DNA of 64,000 nt. Origin: Cephalotrichum gorgonifer (taxonomy: Eukaryota; Ascomycota; Sordariomycetes; Microascales; Microascaceae). The notes below the pieces were generated by a model. The model searched no databases. It saw nothing but the letters and a program-made list of their open reading frames with translations, and was not told where the DNA came from. Made by a program: the position numbers and the translations under genes. Position 1 is the stretch's first letter. Each line of letters starts with the position of its first letter. The stretch covers positions 1,091,865-1,155,864 of the forward strand of contig ONZQ02000002.1 in NCBI GenBank assembly GCA_900312665.1. Direction: 5' to 3'. Below, piece by piece: positions 12,672-23,332 of the stretch.

Positions 12672-13819
12672 CGCGGACAGGTAAAGAGCAGCCGGACGGC
12701 CGACTCAGCGGGCGGGGACGGGGTGTAGGTCGGTATCGGGTCGAAGTATGGAAAGTGGAATCTCGAGCTCGCGCGGAGGAGAGAAGAGGCTGTCACGTCT
12801 ATTCCGCAGCCGTTACGGACAGGTGCCTGGTCGTGTTTTCGGCGGTCTCGTCTCTTGGAGATCCGGCAGCTCTACAGGCCGACTCGTGGAGGCACGAGGT
12901 GAGAGGAGGAGGCTTGCGATTGAGGCTGTACGAGTAGCTGTATATTGGGTAGATATTACGGGGAGAAGCTGCCTTGGTTTCGGGGCGCGTGTGAGTGGGT
13001 GTGTGGGGAGCGGAGGTTATAAGGATCGGGACAGATGGACTAGGAATGGGAGCGGTAATCGGGGTTTGGCGGGGTTTCAAGATCATGTCCGCTCGCTGGT
13101 CATTACCCCATGCCCCACCCGCCCATGGTCTTGACAAGGCAGGTATTAATGCGGCCCGCCGATAACTAATGCGACCATGCTCAAGGTACCACCACCACGA
13201 CGTACATGGACTGGTTCCTTTCCCAAACCGCAGGGCGGGACATTGATCTTTTGGTCCCCGGATACACTTGATCCCTTTATATATATATTGTTATTATTAT
13301 TCCTTATTATTTCTCCCCTCTCCTCTTGTTTCTTCTCCTCGTCAATTCTTTTCTTCGCCAGACTGGGGTATTTGTTGTATAAACATGTGTAGTCCTCGGA
13401 TGATGAACACTCTTGCGTTCGTCGTCGTGGGATATCAAAGCTGGCACACATGTAAAGCTAGATTCACACTTCACATACATAACCCCAATATCAAAAGTAC
13501 CCGTCCAGTCCCGACTGTGAAGTTCCAAATCCATTCGCCCATTCTAAAGATACACGCAGTCGTGGCAGATCGCCTGGAACACACAAAGTTGGAAATCCCG
13601 TTCTCCAGTTCGGCCCATCTGAGGCGGATGGGGCATATTCTTCCCCTCGCACCCTTCCTTCCCTTCTTCCCTATTTCCTCCCTGCCAGATTCCGATCGTA
13701 CTTCCAAAGACGCTTAAACTCCCGGCCCCACACCACGGCGCCCTAGCGGACTACGACCAACGGTGTCGCGGAGCGAGTCTTTAGGGTCCCGTGGCAGACC
13801 CCCGCATATGCCCGGTAAC
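12672..13819. other. Intergenic between SEC1 promoter side and RBM25-like 3' end
   Basis: No coding region supported. An A/T-rich stretch at about 13270-13380 (ttatatatatattgttattatta) probably belongs to the SEC1 upstream region or the 3' flank of the downstream gene. Confidence 0.55.
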
Positions 13820-16259
13820 CTACGCCGGGAGACCCCTCTTCTCGCTTTCGGTGAAGAAGATGACCATGCGCCAGAGCTTCTTCACCAGGTCCTCTGCCTC
13901 CTCGTCGAGTGCCTGTAGAACGTACAAGTCAGCGATATGTCCGTGTCATGGGTTTGAAATAGCGTAGACGACAAATATCGAAATAAAAAAAGACGGGGGG
14001 GGGGGGGCTTACCTCCGCCAACTCGTCCACCAAGTCGCCCGGCTTCCCATGCTTCCGCAAGTGCTCCTCGATAACCTCCACGATAACCTCCTCCTGCACC
14101 CCCAGGTACTCCACAATCTTCTTCTCCACGAACGGCCGCAGCTTCTCCCGCATCACGCCCTCGTCGAGGTGGTCCCACTGCACGTCCCACGCCCACAACC
14201 CCTCCTTCTCCGAGGGTATCTCCTGCGCCAGCGCCCTCATCGCGTTCGAGATCTCCTCGTCCGTCATGCTCGTCGACGCAGACGCCTCCATCTGGATCGG
14301 CACCAGCTGCCGCCTCCCCGAGTTCTCCTGCTCCTCGTCCGCCAGCAGGCCCTCTACCTCCGCCACCGTGCGTCTCGCGGGCGCCGCGCGCTGCGCCTTC
14401 TGTGCCGCGGCTCCTAGAGACAGCTTGAACGGCTGCTGCGTCACCGCCGGGGCCGCCAGCTCGCGCTGTCCCAGCTCCTCGGCCTGCCGGTCAAGGAACG
14501 AGTCCGCCATCCCGCGCGTCCGCTCTAGTTCCGCCATCTCGCGTCTCCGCTCCTCCTGCTCTGCCCGCCTGTCTGCGTTATCACTCGCCTGCTCATCCGC
14601 CCTGTCGCCGTTGCGCTTCCGCACCCACGCCGCGTGGTCGCGGTAGTACGGGTGCGCCTTTCGAGCCGCCTCCTTCTCGTCGTCCCAGCTCTTCTCCCGC
14701 TCTAGCTGCTCCTGCCGCCGCCTCTCTAATGACTCGGCCCCTTGCTGCTCTCGGTCCGTCTCACGCGCTAGCGCCGCCGCACGAGAACGCTCCCTGTTTA
14801 CCCATTTGCGTTCGGCCTCGAGGTACATCTGCTCCTCCTCGCTCTTCTGCCTCGCCACCTGTCGCTGGTGTACTTCCTCGTCGTCTACGTCCGCGTCATC
14901 CTCCGCCGAGCCGTCCGCGATTCCGTTGACGAAGGCAACGCCGTGGGCGTTCTGGCCCTTGGGCCCCGAGGGAGGATTCTGGAGGGCCCGCGGCCCTAGA
15001 GGGATATTGTTCGTCGATCCCGCGTCTGTGAGTGGGGAGCGCGGCCTGTTCGTCCTCGAACGCTCCATCTCCTCGAACTCCTCTTCTCTCTTCATGCGCT
15101 CCATATCTCGCCTCGTACTGCGCTCGCGGAAGGCGGCAATCTCGCCGGCTACTATCTCACGCATCTCCGCGGGAATGTCGGCGAGCTCATCCTCCTGGTT
15201 GAGCGGGATGTTGACGACCTCGACGTTGTCGCCGTTGGTATCCGTCATCCGCGTGTCGCCATCGCCGTCGGGTTTCGTCGCGGGCGGTGGGTAGAATAGC
15301 TCTCGGACGACTTTCTTTAGCGCCTCTCTCGCGGCCTCCAGTCTCGATGCTGCGTCCGCGTCCTCGCCCCTGCTCTCCCGGAAGGAGTCTAGGTACTTCT
15401 GCGAGCTCTCATCGATGGCGATCTTGAGCCCCACCTTCTCGATCCCTTCAAAGTCGTCCTTCTGCTCAGCGTCGGGGGCGGTCGGGGGCTGTCGCTTTGT
15501 CGGTAGTTCAACGTCCTTGAGCAGTTCGACGGCGTTCGAGAACGCCTCCGCATCCTCGTACAGCGCAAACCCGAACTTCGTCCCTGAGCTCTCGGACAGC
15601 ACCGACGTCGCGCCGTCCCACCGCCGAACACGCCCCGCAGCATTAAGTATCCTCTCAAGGTCGCCACCCACGGCCTCGGGGACTTTGTGTACGAAGACGG
15701 TCCGTAGCCTCTCCTCGCTCGTAAACGGTATGAACATCGGGGCGCTCTCCCTCCCGGACGACCGCCCATGCTCGCCGCCTCGATCGGCGCCTAGTCCCGC
15801 CCGTGCGGGCGGGCCCCCTCGGGTGTCGTCGTCTCTCCTCGAGCCGGTGGGTGTGCTGGGTTTGGGTGACGGGCCACCGAGGCGGATCACCTTGGCGTTG
15901 AAGTTGATGTTGGGCAGGTTTGGGGGAGGTTGGAAGTTGGCGGGGAGCCCACTTGGACGATTAGCTTGCGTCGTGTTGGGGTGCACACCGGGTGGTGCTA
16001 GGCCCGGGGCGGATGACATGCCTGGTGGGGGACCTAGAAGGCGTTAGCTGTCTGTGGAAGTAGGCGAGCGCATGGGGAGGAGAAGTAATGAGGGAAGAGA
16101 CATACCTAGTCCGGGAGGCGGAGCCATGCCCGGGGGGCCACCGCCCGGAAAGCCGCCGTAGGTGGGTGGAGGGCCATAGCCTGGCGCTGGAGAGGGATTA
16201 GCAGGGAGCTGCCAGTAGTTGGCAGAGGGATTCGAACCTCCGTAGGGATTATACGACAT
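13820..16259 (-). CDS. RBM25-like U1 snRNP-associated splicing factor (RRM + PWI)
   Basis: Three exons, 16106-16259, 14013-16033 and 13820-13912, encode 755 aa. The first intron has a gtatgt donor. The last intron starts gtaagc beside a C-run; exon 3 supplies ALDEEAEDLVKKLWRMVIFF and the end GLPA. Domains in order: a Pro/Gly-rich N-terminus; an RRM at about residues 161-231 with RNP2-like VFVHKVP and RNP1-like KFGFALYE; a long Arg/Glu-rich helical middle (about 330-570); and a C-terminal PWI domain (about 650-750) with WDVQWDHLDEGVMREKLRPF and VEYLGVQEEVIVEVIEEHL. This order matches RBM25 and the yeast U1 component Snu71, which act in 5' splice-site recognition in the nucleus. PWI domains bind nucleic acid. 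It is transcribed divergently from bS21m. Confidence 0.87.
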
Positions 16260-16643
16260 GGTGTCCGATGTATTCTCCGTCAGAAGCTGCTGGCAAGTTT
16301 TGATCGGTGTCGGAATTGGAAGCCGGACGCGTCGAAACTCTCGTGGCGTTGGTAATGATGTTGAATACTATCAAATATTCCGTGCTTCGTTGTATGGCGA
16401 CGGCTAAACATCGGGTGACGACCGGAACTTTAAATGATTACGTAAGTGACATCCATTCTCCACCCATCAACATGCTGGGAGACTTTTTTGAACTCGGTCT
16501 CGTTCAGGAGCTTGAATCAACGGTTCAACCGCGAATTCGACCGACAGCCTCTGCCTCAAGCACCCAAGTGCGCGTCCTATGTACGCCCGTGGACCGACCC
16601 CATCCCAATTGACCCGCGGCCGCTAACCCCGACCAACAGCGAA
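16260..16643. promoter_or_regulatory. Shared divergent promoter interval, RBM25-like / bS21m
   Basis: The 384 bp between two divergent start codons must hold both promoters. A possible 5' UTR intron of the bS21m transcript ends at cgctaaccccgaccaacag, just before its ATG. No TATA box is evident. Confidence 0.5.
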
Positions 16644-17204
16644 ATGGCGCTCCAGCACAGACTCCTGCCCGTCCTGCGGACGGCGGCATGGTCTCCCGTC
16701 CACACCTACTCGGCGACACGCGCATTCTCGACGACGTTCTCCCGTCTCGCCGACCCCCAGAACTCGAGCAGCAGCTCCCTCCCTAACCTCCCCCCCCGAA
16801 AGGAGGTCGACCCCTTCGCCAAGACGGTGCGCCCCAAGCGCGCCCCGCACCCCTACGACGCCACAAAGTCCTCCATCGCCGACCTCATCGGGGCTTCGAT
16901 GACCACCACCTTCGCGTCGCCCGACCTCGTCGGGAAGCCCGCCCGCCTACCCATCAGCTCTTCGCCCTCGACCGGTCGGACGGTGCACGTCGCGGGCCCG
17001 GTCAATGTTGCACGGGCGTTCAAGCTGGTCGAGCAACGGTGCTCAGCAAATCGCGTGGCGGCTATTTCGAGTAGACAGAGGTTTCACGAGAGGCCTGGGT
17101 TGAAGAGGAAGAGGCTGAGGATGTCGAGGTGGAGGGCAAGGTTCAAGACGGGTTTCCATGCGACAGTTACACGAGTGCGGGAGTTGGCTAGGCAGGGGTG
17201 GTAG
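16644..17204 (+). CDS. MRP21: Mitochondrial small ribosomal subunit protein bS21m
   Basis: A single exon of 186 aa. The N-terminus (about 1-35) is rich in Arg, Ser, Ala and Thr with almost no acidic residues (RTAAWSPVHTYSATRAFSTT), a mitochondrial presequence. A variable low-complexity middle follows. The last 55 residues are the S21 core: a basic helical segment with RQRFHERPGLKRKRLRMSRW then RARFKTGFHATVTRVRELARQ and a final GW. The family belongs to the mitoribosomal 37S subunit. The extra N-terminal length relative to bacterial S21 (about 70 aa) is normal for fungal mitoribosomal proteins. The chosen ATG is the first that yields a presequence; upstream frame sequence has no such composition. 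Confidence 0.85.
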   Translation: MALQHRLLPVLRTAAWSPVHTYSATRAFSTTFSRLADPQNSSSSSLPNLPPRKEVDPFAKTVRPKRAPHPYDATKSSIADLIGASMTTTFASPDLVGKPARLPISSSPSTGRTVHVAGPVNVARAFKLVEQRCSANRVAAISSRQRFHERPGLKRKRLRMSRWRARFKTGFHATVTRVRELARQGW

Positions 17205-17423
17205 GTCAGGTGTATGTGAATTTGGCAGGGGTGGTATATGTGAAGAGTAGGATATTGAGAGAGAAGAACTGTACAGATATAGATGGATTCGCTGTTTCTA
17301 AATATAAGCTCAAAACAGTAAGGGTATTCCGCTATTCTCTATGCACTAATTCATAAGGGACACGCGAGAGCCTAGTCCTCGCCCAACTCCTTGGAAGACG
17401 ACAGAGCCAGATGCTGTCTAAAC
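17205..17423. other. Convergent 3' interval
   Basis: A short region between the stops of bS21m (+) and HAUS6 (-), A/T-richer than its surroundings (17278-17360), expected to hold both polyadenylation regions. Confidence 0.55.
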
Positions 17424-19920
17424 CTAATACTGATCAAACTCCTTCGACGGCGACGGAACGGGACTCGCCTTAATCTTCGGCCGACTCATAAATACATCCT
17501 CGTAGTTGTGCTGCCCCTCCATCAACTCCTCCGCCAAAACCGAAGCTTCGTGGTCCTCCTCGCTCACCTTGGCGAAGTGCCCGCCCCCGTCCGCACCCCT
17601 CGGGAAGTGACTCCCCTCGCGTCGGGACTTCCGCGCCGACCGCCGCCTCTCCAGCTGCGCCTTCTGCCGCGCGGCATCGAAGCCCGCCATGCTCCTCCGC
17701 GTTCGCGCCACGAGGTCTTCGTTGTCCGGCTCCTTGTCATCCTCTTCTATCGGCTCCGGCGCGAGTTTGGGCTTCCGGTGCAGGGGGGGAATGTCTTCAT
17801 CGTCGGAGAGATTTAACCGTGGGCCGCGGGACATGGAGAGGCGGGTGCGCTCGGCGAGGGAGAGGGTGTGCCGGGGTTTAGGTTTTGTGGGGGATGGCGA
17901 CGCGGCAGATATAGAGGATAGGATATCGTCTGCTTGCTGTTGGGTGAGGGATATGGGGGGGTCGGAGGGGAGTGGAGGCGAGGGGGAGGGGGAGTGAGGC
18001 TCGGTCTTGGGCTCTGGGTAGTTAGGCCGAGTGGACTTATCGGGTAGCATGTTCCTGATCGGGGATGGGCCACGCGGATGTGGTCGTGGGGCTGGCGTTG
18101 GTGAGTCAGGTGGTGAGACGGAGCGTTCAGGGAGGGGTGCTCGGGGTGCCGGTCTGGTCATCTTGAACACGTGAGGCTGCCTATCATCCTCGGGCGCGGG
18201 TTCGGGCCGAGGGGGATCCTTCAAAGCACGAGGCCGTCTTTCATCCTCGGCTACCGGATCGGGGCGAGGGATATCCTCGACGGCTAGCTTCCGACTGCGC
18301 GTGAGACGGTGGCTGGGCTTGCGCTGCGGCAGCCTAGTCACAACCGCGGGCGGGGGTGCCTCGACGGGCGGCGGCACCTCCTCTTCCAGGTCTTCCAGCT
18401 CTGAGATCGCATCTGTTGATACGTCATGAGACCCAACAGAAAGTCGATCCTTCGACGGCGCCGGCCTGGGAAGAAGGGCGGTGAGCGACATAGTCTTCGG
18501 CTGGCTCAACTCCTTTAGATCCCTCTCGAAAGACGCGATCAAGTCAGCGTACTCGGGGGTTAGGTCAACCACGCTAGGCTCCTTCTCCTTCCGCGGGCTC
18601 ATCCGACCCAGGTGTAGATTCTGGTGGTCCGGAAACCTCAAGCCTAGTCCCTTCTTTGATTGAGTCTGGTCGGCAACGGCGGCGGCCTTTGGTGGTTGGA
18701 AATCACCGAGCATACTCTTCCGAAAGCCCTCCCACTTCCGCAGCCTGTCCTGCTGTACCCTGACGCGGCTATCCAGCTGCTCCATCAGCCCCGACCCGCG
18801 ATCATCCAGCTCGGACAGACGCCCCGCCTGCACACGTCTCCAGACCTTATCAAACGGCGTGCTGAGCAGTCCGTCTCGCCTGGTATTCGAGTCCCCGTAC
18901 AGCAGAGTCTCCATCCAGCGCTCGTTCCCGGCCCAGTTATTCTTCACAAGGCGCCAAACGTCCAGCTTCTCATCTTCTGAAACGCCCTTCACGCCCCCCC
19001 TCTCCGCCATGACCTTGGCCTGCTCCCTCCTTCTCGTTATGCTCCTCCCCTTCAGGCTCAGCAATTCGGCGAAGTCCCCATACACCTTCCGCGCTTGGTT
19101 CTTCTCCCTCAGTGACTTAGAGAGCACGGCCTGGTGAGCTAGTTTTAAGACTGCGAGCTCTGTGCGCTCGCCCGAGTAACCCCTGTTCTCGAGCGCGAGA
19201 GATTGAGCGACGGCGGGGTGGACGCCCGCGTCCTCCGTCCGGTCCGAGATGATCTTACGCACAACGGCGAACGAGAAGGTCGCGAGGACTTCTTCTAGGC
19301 GGTCGCCGCGACACTCGTCGAGCATGGTCTTGCGGATAACGGCGTCGCGGCCGAGGAAGCCATTCTTCTTAACCTGTTCGAGGGAGCGGAGGAGGGCGGC
19401 GCGAAGGTTGAGGGACTGGACTTGGTCTGTAGGGGGGAAGATCGGTTCAAGTTTCTGAGAGGACAGGGTTAGTGGTGGTGGAGAGGGAGCGGGTGGACGC
19501 CGTTGTGGCGGGCGGAGGGGGTGGGGAGGTGGTGAGACATACGCTGCGTGTCTCATGAGGATCCCAGAGGCGGAAGAGGTGGTAGAGCGCCCATTCCACC
19601 GCCTGTACCCGTCGTCTCTGGCCCGCGGCGCTTGAGGCAAAGGTCTGCACCGTGATCTCAGGCCAGTCTTCCAAGAGGTCCAGGTCTAGGATCCGGAGGT
19701 TCGCGAGGAAGAGCTCCACGTTCGACGCCTGGACTACGTTTCCCAGAACCGGGGACGGAGCTCCAAGGCCGGAGAGGCCCGCGCCTGAAGACAAGGGCCC
19801 CACAGATGGGACTACCAGGCCTCGGGAGGACTGTGGAGGTTGTTGGCTTTTGGGAGGGTTCGGGAGGAGGCGTCCCGCCCTGGCGCGGCCTAGGGCGGCG
19901 GTGGATGATGCTGACGCCAT
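17424..19920 (-). CDS. HAUS6: HAUS augmin-like complex subunit 6
   Basis: Two exons, 19543-19920 and 17424-19454, encode 802 aa. The intron has a gtatgt donor, a CTAAC branch site and a ctctcag acceptor, and splices in phase 0 (HETRS|KLEPIFPPTD). The N-terminal ~350 residues match the HAUS6 N-terminal domain: VELFLANLRILDLDLLEDWP, ALYHLFRLWDPHETR, LNLRAALLRSLEQVKKNGFL and a conserved helical region ending DRLRKWEGFRKSMLGDF. The rest is disordered, Pro/Ser/Arg-rich, with repeated PRPEP/RPRAL patches. Augmin recruits gamma-tubulin to existing microtubules, nucleating branches in spindle and cytoplasm. It is absent from budding yeast but present in filamentous fungi, in keeping with the organism call. 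Confidence 0.83.
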
Positions 19921-20476
19921 GGTGGCATTTCCCTCGAGGGCGTTGACTAGGAGGGGCTGTTGGGCGGCATTAAAGCTCCGGGGTCGGTGAATATTTGTTG
20001 TTGCACTGTCGTTGCTATCTGCGATTGGGAAGCAGATGGGTGTTTACTTTCAATTCGCACTGTTTGATGAGTGGCCACGTGAGAGCTACATGTACTCGAA
20101 GCTCAAGCATGTGAGTGCTGCCCATCGTGTTCAAGGGTTTCTTCCATTTTTGTTTTGATATAAATGGGGGTTAAGAGCAATTATCTCGTTCACTAGAATT
20201 ACATCTTCGGCGAAATCCAGAACATATCCATCATTATGACGGTAATATCGGCTGGCAGGAGAGTATTACACAAGTCCCTCCATCGAGGCAACCGTTCCTA
20301 AGGCAAGGAATGTGAAACGTACAACTACGACACATTGACATGTAAGCCAGCCGGAAATAGTGTAGTCCCAACCTAGCATCGAGCATATGAATGAATCAAC
20401 GGCATATCCCCCGCTAGACTAAGCAAACCCGGCAAAGGGGCAGAAGAATCAACAAAAAAAAAAGATAAAGCGGTTA
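19921..20476. other. HAUS6 upstream region
   Basis: No gene seen. The part near 19980-20100 is probably the HAUS6 promoter; the right end contains the pol III terminator of the tRNA-Asp gene. Confidence 0.5.
20454..20463 (-). terminator. Pol III terminator of tRNA-Asp
   Basis: A run of ten A on the plus strand (ten T in the transcript sense) begins 13 nt beyond the mature 3' end, the usual RNA polymerase III stop. Confidence 0.85.
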
Positions 20477-20565
20477 CTCTCTCTCGGGGAATCGAACCCC
20501 GGCCACCTGCGAACACGCACTGTCTGTATGACAGGCAGGTATCCTTACCACTAGACCAAGAAAGA
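20477..20565 (-). tRNA. tRNA-Asp (anticodon GTC) with 17-nt intron
   Basis: Read on the minus strand: acceptor arm TCTTTCT pairs with AGAGAGA (one G-T), discriminator G73 as in Asp tRNAs. The D region carries TCTAGTGG, the anticodon stem is CCTGC/GCAGG, and the T arm is CGGGG TTCGATT CCCCG. The loop reads C-T-G-T-C-A, placing GTC at 34-36. A 17-nt insertion follows position 37, the standard place for a nuclear tRNA intron. Mature length without CCA is 72 nt. Confidence 0.9.
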
Positions 20566-22250
20566 CGGCGCTTGTTACTGTGGCGTCTACTCACGATGGA
20601 TTGCCTCAAGTGGGCAACGGAATCGAGCCGGAGTTATGACTGCATAGGGGATAGACCCACCTTACCCACGGTTTAGCTTGAGTTTGTTTCTGAAAGCGCC
20701 GGTGAGTTCCTAGTCAGCACCTTGTGATATTAGCCGCGGTTCCCTCTCAATCCCTTCTAGCTTAGCAAAACAACCTCTCTTCCTCCCCTTCTCCGAAGTA
20801 GTAGGATCTGACACGGAGAGCCGCTTGCTAGTCCCATGAGCGCCATGTGATCTCTCAACCGTAGGCTTATGATCCAAATGGGGTGAAGTTTGCAGTGCCA
20901 GCGTTTTTGTTTCTTGCCCTCACATCAGTCCACCCGGTGGAGTTATATCTGCAGTCCGTGTTATTGGCGCGCATGTCCGAAGATCCCGTTCTGCTCGATC
21001 CCGTTCCTCGCCTTTGGCCACTGTTCCGCCCCTACGCGCAGGTCACTCAGCTCATGATTGGATATGTACGAAGGGGGTTCGGACTACAGGTGATGGTTCA
21101 GCCTAGGCCGTCGAACCTGGACTGGAACTCTCTAGCTTTGTAATTAGCTAGACCACCGCCCGGTGGCCGGGGAGGGCAAACCCGGACCTGGCTAACGTGG
21201 AAGGCCCTCGCTAACTCTAGGACCTCCTCTTCTAGACTTCGTCACCATACACCTCTGGAGAGGCCTACTTTGACTCCTAGAGTGATGAAGATGTAGTTTC
21301 CCGAAGTTGCCAGTAAGATAAGAAATTCCGGGCTTCGAGATGTTGGCCGGACCCGGGGCCATGGTGCGGGATGAATTACCCGGCGAGATGGGCGAACGCC
21401 TTCATCACCAGCCGCCCCGGACGGGAAACATCTGCTGATAATAAAGATATCCTGCTCTCCTGCAAATCGGCCCGGTTTCTCCACGAATGGGATCATTAGT
21501 AGGGCGCGTTACAAGGGCGACGTAGACGAAGGGGATGATGAACGGCTGGGAGCCGAGTCCGTGTCGTTAAGATAAGCCGCCCCCCAAGGAGGCGGGACAC
21601 TCATTCACGGACCCTTTCCGTCCTGGTTTGCGGGAATGGGAGGACCCGGTGTAAGTAAGCGAGGGCTGGACGGGCCTCGATATTACTGTGGATATCTACA
21701 AGAACTCTATCCCACTTAATCCTTATTCGCCAGTCAATAGTCCTCTGAGGTTAATGGCCTGCAGTCCGAGTATTAGGGGTATCAACTCTTCGTGGTATGC
21801 AAGACATGGACCGGCCCTCGTGCCTCGTATCTTCCGCCCATACTGACCCGGGTCGATAATTAGCTAGCCGTTTCCGCGAGAAAGCATGATTGAGGCTGAG
21901 AGACTGACTATCTGGTCCTGCCACTATGAGCTGCGGACCATCTTCCTGCGTCCGGTCAGTCTCAAGTGCGGTTGGTCGGATATTGTTGGGATTTAGGACG
22001 CAGTATGCAGGAGGGACGGCTGGAGGGCGATATTGAGGCTACCGGCCGTCCCTATTACGTCCCCGCCCCCGTGGATGGGGATACGGGCCTGGGTCCTTAA
22101 GGATCGGTTAGGCCAGCTGCAGGGACGGAGGAATGTCAAAAAGAAAGCGCGTGTTAACCAGATGAGCGGATTTGAAGGGAGTAGGTAAGCGTACGTGTGT
22201 GCCAAACTGAGAGAACGACGGCGGGGCCGGGAGAAAAAGGGGGGGTGGAG
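20566..22250. other. Intergenic, no gene recognised
   Basis: About 1.7 kb with stops in every frame and no domain-like translation. A 'real' gene could be masked by the adjacent gap but nothing supports one. Confidence 0.5.
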
Positions 22251-22270
22251 NNNNNNNNNNNNNNNNNNNN
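22251..22270. other. Assembly gap (20 N)
   Basis: Twenty N flanked by G-runs on both sides, about 135 bp upstream of the GH45 start codon. The promoter sequence is therefore incomplete. Confidence 0.98.
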
Positions 22271-22405
22271 GGGGGTAAGGGGAGGTAGCATCTCATAAAT
22301 AGACCCAGAGATCCTCTCACCCTGGGCCACAGAGTAGAACTTCTAAACATAACGATCTAGCGTGAAACCTCGGGTTAAACCTGGCAGCTCACTTCTCCGC
22401 AAACT

Positions 22406-23332
22406 ATGTTCGTCTCCGTCATTCTATCCACCCTTCTCGGGGTTGCGGCGGCTCAGGTCCAGCAGGCGGTGATGGCCAAGACGTACACGGGGTGGGACTG
22501 GTTCGTCACACCCTTCTCTTCTGTTGCTGCTTATTATTTTTGCGGGACATGGACGCTCACTCGGATAGTTGCAAACCTGCGTGCGCGAACGCACTCCCCT
22601 TGCGCCCCGACATCATCGCTACCCGGTAAGGCCCCCTTGACCCCCCTTCTCCCCCGTCCCTCTTTCATCAATCTGACCATCATCCATCACAGCGGCGCTG
22701 CAGCATCCTGCCGCGCAGACAACACCCGCTTCCCTCTCCAGCAATCCCTACTCGCCGCCTCTGCCTGCAACGGAGGCGCCGCCTTTCTCTGCGCCGCCTA
22801 CCAGCCCGTCCCGGTCTCCGACACGCTCTCGTACGGCTTCGCCATCCTCATGGGCGGGGCCGCGGGGCCCGCGAACCCGGCCTGCTGCCGGTGCTACGAG
22901 GCGCAATGGACATCTGGGGCGGCCGCGGGGAAGAAGATAGTGGTTCAGGTAGTCAACATCGCGGAGAGTTCGGGGACCGGGAACGACATTGGGGCCGGGG
23001 ACTTGATTCTCATCACGCCCGGGGGTGGGGTTGGGCCGCATCCAGAAGGTTGTAGGGCTCAATACGGGCAGCGCTTTGCGAACTCTTGGTAAGTATCCCT
23101 TCCTCTTCCGGCGAGGGGACCCGGGCGATGCCGGCTGCTGATGTGCTTTAGGGGCGCGGACTATGGGGGCGTGACATCCAGGGAGAATTGTGCGAACCTC
23201 CCGGATGACTTGCAGGGTGGATGTTATTGGAGGTACAACTGGGCCGGCGGGGAGGTCAACGGCTGGGATATCATATACCAGCCTGTAACCTGCCCAAGCC
23301 GACTGACGGAAATCTCAGGGTGTGCCGCGTGA
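22406..23332 (+). CDS. Glycoside hydrolase family 45 endoglucanase, secreted
   Basis: Four exons, 22406-22500, 22569-22625, 22693-23088 and 23152-23332, encode 242 aa. The first 17 residues (MFVSVILSTLLGVAAAQ) form a signal peptide. Splicing exon 1 to exon 2 creates TYTGWDCCKPAC, the GH45 N-terminal signature with the catalytic-base Asp; without it the gene lacks its active site. GDLILITPGGGVG corresponds to the segment holding the second catalytic Asp in Humicola EG V. The many cysteines (CDCC, CCRCYE, GCYWRYNW) match the disulfide pattern of the family. It hydrolyses internal beta-1,4 bonds of cellulose outside the cell. No cellulose-binding module or Ser/Thr linker follows: the protein stops soon after the catalytic domain. 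Confidence 0.9.

Noticed and set aside
20883..21143. 86-codon frame with a signal-peptide-like start (MKFAVPAFLFLALTS)
   Set aside because: It begins with GTG, has no upstream ATG in frame, and the remainder shows no secreted-protein features.
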